Part shown: positions 52,747 through 57,712 of the stretch, one piece after another
How positions within the stretch are numbered: position 1 is the stretch's first letter
Layout: the number at the start of each line of letters is the position of its first letter
Origin: Phycisphaerae bacterium
Lineage (GTDB): Bacteria; Planctomycetota; Phycisphaerae; Phycisphaerales; UBA1924
Reading direction: 5' to 3'
Assembly (NCBI GenBank): GCA_002706885.1
Contig: PAKY01000079.1
Location: forward strand, 1 to 57,712
Length of the DNA stretch: 57,712 nt
Translations under genes and position numbers: made by a program
Notes under the pieces: model-generated
Databases searched by the model: none
The model's input: only the letters and a program-made list of their open reading frames with translations
What the model was told of the DNA's origin: nothing

Positions 52747-53430
52747 ATGACGAACTTCATCAAGAACAACCTACGCCCTGCCGCCCTCGTTGTCGCCTCG
52801 CTCGCTGTGGCCATGGCGACGGGGTGCGCTTCGAAGCCGTCGCTCGGTCAGATGCGCACGAAGGCGGACGTCGCCCTCGATCGGAACGACTACGCCGAGG
52901 CGGCCCGGTGGTACGAGCAGATCGCTGAACGCCGCCCCGGGTACGCGGATGTTCGCTTTCACCAGGGTCAGGCCTACCTCGGAATGAACGAGCCCTACAA
53001 GGCCCGGGAGTCGTTCGAGATGGCCGCCGACCTCGAGCCGGAGAACATGGCCTACCGCCAGGCGCTCGTTGACACCCTGATCTCGCTCGGCGACACCGAC
53101 GAGGTGTTCGCGGTGCTCGATCGGGACGAGATGCAGGCCCTCGAGGTCGACGCGGCTCTCGCTCGAGGCGACGCGGCGCTCGAACTCGGGCTCGCCGACG
53201 AAGCGGAACGCTCGTACAAGCTCGCCGCGTCGTGGGCCGAGCGAGAAGACCCCCGCCCCCACGCGAAGCTCGCCGAACTGTACCGCTCCATCGGTGACCG
53301 ACTCCGCGAGATCGAGCGTCTCCGGGTGCTGCTCTATCTGGACGCCGATAAGGAAGCGGTTGAGTCGCGACTCCGCGAGTTGGGCGAGATCCCCGGGCCC
53401 AGCCTCCAGATGCGCCCCGAAGACCTCTGA
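52747..53430 (+). CDS. TPR-repeat lipoprotein
   Basis: The 227-residue protein has a signal peptide and lipobox ATGC near residue 25. The mature part contains tetratricopeptide-like helical hairpins (ADVALDRNDYAEAARWYEQI, VRFHQGQAYLGMNEPYKARE, DAALELGLADEAERSYKLA). TPR lipoproteins usually scaffold envelope complexes. The partner is unknown. It precedes the ArsR-methyltransferase gene by 109 bp, which include a palindrome. Confidence 0.82.
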   Translation: MTNFIKNNLRPAALVVASLAVAMATGCASKPSLGQMRTKADVALDRNDYAEAARWYEQIAERRPGYADVRFHQGQAYLGMNEPYKARESFEMAADLEPENMAYRQALVDTLISLGDTDEVFAVLDRDEMQALEVDAALARGDAALELGLADEAERSYKLAASWAEREDPRPHAKLAELYRSIGDRLREIERLRVLLYLDADKEAVESRLRELGEIPGPSLQMRPEDL

Positions 53431-53501
53431 ATCGCGGAACAACGGACGCCCGGCGGCCTTTTGAGGGTTGTCGCGTGGACTGGCTGAAAATCGCTTCTAC
53501 A

Positions 53502-53525
53502 CTTCATCCGGATAAACGGATGAAG
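53502..53525. promoter_or_regulatory. Perfect palindrome, candidate operator of the ArsR-methyltransferase regulator
   Basis: CTTCATCCG (53502-53510) and CGGATGAAG (53517-53525) are exact inverted repeats around GATAAA. The site ends 14 bases before the GTG start of the regulator. The GATAAA spacer could double as a -10 element. A dimeric ArsR-type protein would be expected to bind such a site; the binding itself is inferred. Confidence 0.65.
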
Positions 53526-53539
53526 CGAAGCGATCGACG

Positions 53540-54559
53540 GTGACCGATACCCGAACCCTTTCCAATCTCGTTGGGCGACTGAACCTCTTGGGCGACAAGG
53601 CCCGCCTTCGGATGCTGCGCGTGCTCGTCCGGGAGGAACTGAGCGTCGGCGAGATTGCGCGGGTCTTGCAGTCGCCGCAGTCCACGGCGAGCCGCCACCT
53701 CAAGGTCCTGACGGATGGTGGGTGGCTCGTTCGGCGTCCGGAGCGGACGGCAACGCTGTATCGCCTTTCTCCCGAGGGACTCTCGCCTGGCGACGCCGCG
53801 CTGTGGGAGGTGTTGTCGACGCAGTTCGATGATTTGGAGGAGGCGGAGGCCGACGACCGTCGACTGCGCGACGTCCTTATGAGCCGGAGTAACGACAGCC
53901 TGAGCTTTTTCGGGCGGTTCTCGGGCGAGTGGGACGCGATGCGGGGTGAGCTGTTCGGCGAGGGGTTCACCTCGCTCGGTTTGCTGTCGCTGATTCCTGA
54001 ACACTGGTCGATCGCCGACATCGGGTGCGGAACGGGGAACGTGACCGCGCTGCTCGCGCCGCACGTCGAGCACATCTTTGCGATCGACCAGTCCCAGCCG
54101 ATGCTCGACGCCGCGAAGCGTCGGCTCTCGGCGGACGGGCTCCGGCACGCCAACGTGAGTTTCCATCAGGGGGCGGCCGAGTCCCTCCCGATCGAGCGCA
54201 AGAGCGTTGACGCGGCGGTCTGCTCGTTGGTCCTGCACCACGTCGTCGATCCGGTGGAGACCCTCGCGGAGATCGCGAGCGTTCTCCGGACCGATCGCGG
54301 CGGCGGCGTAGCGCTCGTCATCGACATGGAGCGGCATAGCCGCCGCGAGTTTCGCGACCAGATGGGCCACCACCATCTGGGGTTCGGCGCCGCGGAGATC
54401 ACCGACCACCTCGCTCGGGCGGGTTTCGGAGCGCCGCGATTTCTCCATCTTCCGAGCGATCCCACCGGCAGGGGGCCCGGTCTGTTCGCCGCCACGGCGC
54501 GGCTAGCGGGCTCGAGCGGCCCTGACGGCAATGGCAGGGCGAAGAACGGTTCATCCTGA
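53540..54559 (+). CDS. ArsR-type HTH regulator fused to a SAM-dependent methyltransferase domain (SahR-like)
   Basis: The 339-residue protein starts with GTG at 53540. Residues 1-100 are an ArsR winged helix ([20 protein letters not shown], then [19 protein letters not shown] as recognition helix). Residues about 140-320 are a class I methyltransferase fold with motif [15 protein letters not shown] and [15 protein letters not shown]. ArsR-methyltransferase fusions called SahR are known, as I recall, as regulators of the methyl cycle in Proteobacteria. The ahcY gene 60 bp downstream, with no promoter evident between them, supports this. The methyltransferase domain may only sense SAM or SAH. 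Confidence 0.87.
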   Translation: MTDTRTLSNLVGRLNLLGDKARLRMLRVLVREELSVGEIARVLQSPQSTASRHLKVLTDGGWLVRRPERTATLYRLSPEGLSPGDAALWEVLSTQFDDLEEAEADDRRLRDVLMSRSNDSLSFFGRFSGEWDAMRGELFGEGFTSLGLLSLIPEHWSIADIGCGTGNVTALLAPHVEHIFAIDQSQPMLDAAKRRLSADGLRHANVSFHQGAAESLPIERKSVDAAVCSLVLHHVVDPVETLAEIASVLRTDRGGGVALVIDMERHSRREFRDQMGHHHLGFGAAEITDHLARAGFGAPRFLHLPSDPTGRGPGLFAATARLAGSSGPDGNGRAKNGSS

Positions 54560-54618
54560 CACCCATGAATTCCCGCGCGGCACGGCGCCGGACCGATTCA
54601 AGAGCACAAGGAGCACTC

Positions 54619-56112
<1,494 letters not shown>

Positions 56113-56147
56113 TTCGCGACGCGAATCGGTGCGTCTAGTCCATCCCC

Positions 56148-56178
56148 GGACCCGCCCTGCGGGTCCTTTTTTGTTTTT
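56148..56178 (+). terminator. Rho-independent terminator of ahcY
   Basis: GGACCCGC (56148-56155) pairs with GCGGGTCC (56159-56166) around a CCT loop, followed by a T-rich tract (TTTTTTGTTTTTG) from 56167. It lies 36 bp after the ahcY stop. Confidence 0.93.
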
Positions 56179-56235
56179 GTGAACGCTCCCCTGCTCGCTT
56201 CTCGGCTGACGACTGAGCAGCACAAGGGAGTCCAC

Positions 56236-57531
56236 ATGCAAACGTCAACGAACTTCACAGCAGCGTCCGGGGCGGAGCCGTTTCGCCACAACACCACCAT
56301 CGTCGCCCTGATGTCCGCAGAACTCGATCCGTTACCCCTTGTTCAGGGAGAGGGCGGATTGGTGAGCACAACGATCGGCGGCCAGGGATTTTCCGTTCCG
56401 TGGCTGGAGGCTTCGAAGGACGGGACGTCGGCCCGCGTTGGGCGGCTCGAGGGGCAGGTCGTGTTCGCGGGGCGCCCCTCGGTGCTGCCATACGGCCTCA
56501 ACGTTGTGATCGCCAACGAGTCCGACCGGAAGAATGCTCTCGCGTTCTCGAAGGTCCTGGAGGCCATCGGCGCCGGCGCGACCTTCGCGCCCGGTGTCGG
56601 GACGGCGATCGCGGTGGGCGTCGGCGCGATCGCGAAGTTGGTCGCCGCGCTCGGCGCCCGGGCGCAGGACGAGCGTGTGCTCGGTTCGTCGGGGCATCTG
56701 GGAACGACATCACACGCCGGGAAGAGCGGGTTCTTCGTCCTGGCGGGCACGCTGACCAGCCGCGTGGAGGGGCGGCACGTGAACAGCGACTTCGCGCACG
56801 AGGTCAGCGTGCGGACGGTTGGTCTCGTCGATCCTGCGCTTCCGCCAAAGACCAGGCGCGTGGCCGACGTCGTGCTGGAGGAGGCGTCGTGTTCATCGAC
56901 GCTGGACGACGCTAACGAGCGATACGACCGGCTTGCGCTAGAAGTGACGCTCGGGAGTGGCGAGGCCGCGGTGGCGTCGCGGATCAGTGTGCCGCGGGTA
57001 AAAGGGAGTGGCGCGTTCGCCTTTGACAAGGTCGGACCGCTGCCGCTCGGGACGGTGGAGCTTGGGCAAGCTTCGCCGATCGGTCTGTCGGCGACGCTGG
57101 TCGATAGCGGCAAGCTCTCCGACGACGAGCGAAAGGCGTTCCTGGCAGCCTTCCAGGGCATCGGGGCGGTGGCCGCCGAAGCGCAGGGCGGAAACACGGC
57201 GCCGACCGAGGCGATCGGCGCCGCGGTGCAGAGCGCCATCGCGTTCGCCCTTGAGACCTCGGAGCACACCCAGGCGTTCATCCGACGATCGACGCTTCTC
57301 GTGGCCGCCGACGCCTGGCCTTCGCCCGACACCGAGGCGGGGCGATGGCAGCGTGACGCGATGGCGCAGGCGGACATCGAACAGGTCCCCACAACAGAGG
57401 GGCGATGGCACCCGGTCGACGTCGAGTGCAGGGGACCCGTGAACACGGGATCAAAGCTGACGTACGGCGAACCCGCAACCATGAAGCTGCGGCTCCGCGT
57501 CCGCGTGCGGAGCGTCGAGAAGACCTGCTGA
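56236..57531 (+). CDS. Unknown protein with a long Gly/Ala-rich hydrophobic stretch
   Basis: I choose the ATG at 56236, which follows an AAGGGAG site. The 431-residue protein is not a recognised family. It lacks a signal peptide. Residues about 105-140 form a Gly/Ala-rich hydrophobic stretch (AIGAGATFAPGVGTAIAVGV and on), flanked by charged helices, a pattern seen in membrane-inserting hairpins. The rest is beta- and charge-rich, with a basic C-terminus (LRLRVRVRS). It follows the ahcY terminator, so it has its own promoter. No partner gene is visible. Confidence 0.75.
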   Translation: MQTSTNFTAASGAEPFRHNTTIVALMSAELDPLPLVQGEGGLVSTTIGGQGFSVPWLEASKDGTSARVGRLEGQVVFAGRPSVLPYGLNVVIANESDRKNALAFSKVLEAIGAGATFAPGVGTAIAVGVGAIAKLVAALGARAQDERVLGSSGHLGTTSHAGKSGFFVLAGTLTSRVEGRHVNSDFAHEVSVRTVGLVDPALPPKTRRVADVVLEEASCSSTLDDANERYDRLALEVTLGSGEAAVASRISVPRVKGSGAFAFDKVGPLPLGTVELGQASPIGLSATLVDSGKLSDDERKAFLAAFQGIGAVAAEAQGGNTAPTEAIGAAVQSAIAFALETSEHTQAFIRRSTLLVAADAWPSPDTEAGRWQRDAMAQADIEQVPTTEGRWHPVDVECRGPVNTGSKLTYGEPATMKLRLRVRVRSVEKTC

Positions 57532-57712
57532 GCTTCCTTCGCGAACGAAGTCCGATGGTGGCGTCGCTCCGTTCGACGCGGAACGAGTCGGGCAACGGGT
57601 CGACCGAGGTCGGTTCGCGAGAACGTCGACCTCGCAAACCGCACGGGGGTTGTACGGAGGCGCCGCTCTCCCCGAAGCGGAGAGCCGTCAAAGCGGCTCG
57701 AGCGGCGGGGCA
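57532..57712. other. Right-edge intergenic sequence with hairpin
   Basis: No supported gene. GCTCTCC (57665-57671) pairs with GGAGAGC (57679-57685); no T tract follows, so its role is unclear. Confidence 0.4.

Noticed and set aside
54560-54618. An SAH riboswitch in front of ahcY
   Set aside because: The 59-bp gap is too short and shows no recognisable conserved core; the upstream regulator is a simpler explanation.
57278-57691. Minus-strand open frame at the right edge
   Set aside because: It mostly overlaps the supported plus-strand gene and has an Arg/Ser-rich translation without motifs.

Overview
The window is high-GC bacterial chromosome and looks like a planctomycete, probably class Phycisphaerae. 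This is inferred from protein character. The supporting signs are very large prepilin-like proteins, a frame-shifted remnant of the C-terminal sorting tail (ending LSLFGAGCT) common on secreted Phycisphaerae proteins, an L34 protein of planctomycete type, and WXG-like small proteins beside a coiled-coil FtsK-type ATPase. I found no rRNA, tRNA, insertion sequence, prophage or CRISPR array. Coding is dense and mostly housekeeping, with several unusual fusions.

Layout. Positions 1-9378 (minus strand) hold a type IV pilus / type II secretion operon: two MshEN-type assembly ATPases, a PilT retraction ATPase between them, a GspF/PilC platform protein and three prepilin-like proteins, the last cut by the window edge. 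Positions 9645-12601 (plus) carry stand-alone CoaB, a pseudouridine synthase-methyltransferase fusion and a thioredoxin-fold protein. Positions 12629-14873 (minus) hold YceI, a polytopic membrane protein and a GNAT acetyltransferase. Positions 15060-18268 (plus) hold an FG-GAP repeat protein, then an H-NOX haem sensor with a hybrid histidine kinase; the H-NOX start site lies behind a long hairpin. GuaA follows on minus. A lipoprotein, an RsbW-like kinase, a STAS antagonist and an MlaE permease run on plus (19827-22024). Then come a UbiA-family enzyme (minus), ribH-nusB-ftsY (plus), a lipoprotein, an MscS-type channel and infA.

Positions 28806-29412 contain no strong gene but hold the tail remnant and the katA promoter. 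Catalase, a small unknown protein, a membrane protein paired with an OPT transporter, rpmH (L34) and rnc follow. Positions 36425-42410 (minus) are the most unusual region: two WXG-like small helical proteins, a coiled-coil protein, a 1323-residue three-domain FtsK/EssC-like ATPase and a C-tail-anchored coiled-coil protein. I read this as a candidate non-canonical type VII-like export module. Positions 42506-47553 (minus) are a Gld-type ABC exporter operon (ATPase, permease, GldG-like, DUF4340).

The right end has a nitroreductase, an MsrB-MsrA fusion, asparagine synthetase, two small minus-strand proteins, a TPR lipoprotein, and an ArsR-methyltransferase fusion regulator with a perfect palindrome just upstream. 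The regulator runs into ahcY, which ends at a clear terminator. The last gene encodes an unknown protein with a long glycine/alanine-rich hydrophobic stretch.

Functional themes are surface appendages and secretion, redox defence (catalase, MsrAB, YceI, nitroreductase), gas or redox sensing (H-NOX plus kinase), and the methyl cycle (regulator plus AhcY). Start sites were picked from Shine-Dalgarno matches, overlaps and family alignment from memory; no database search was possible.
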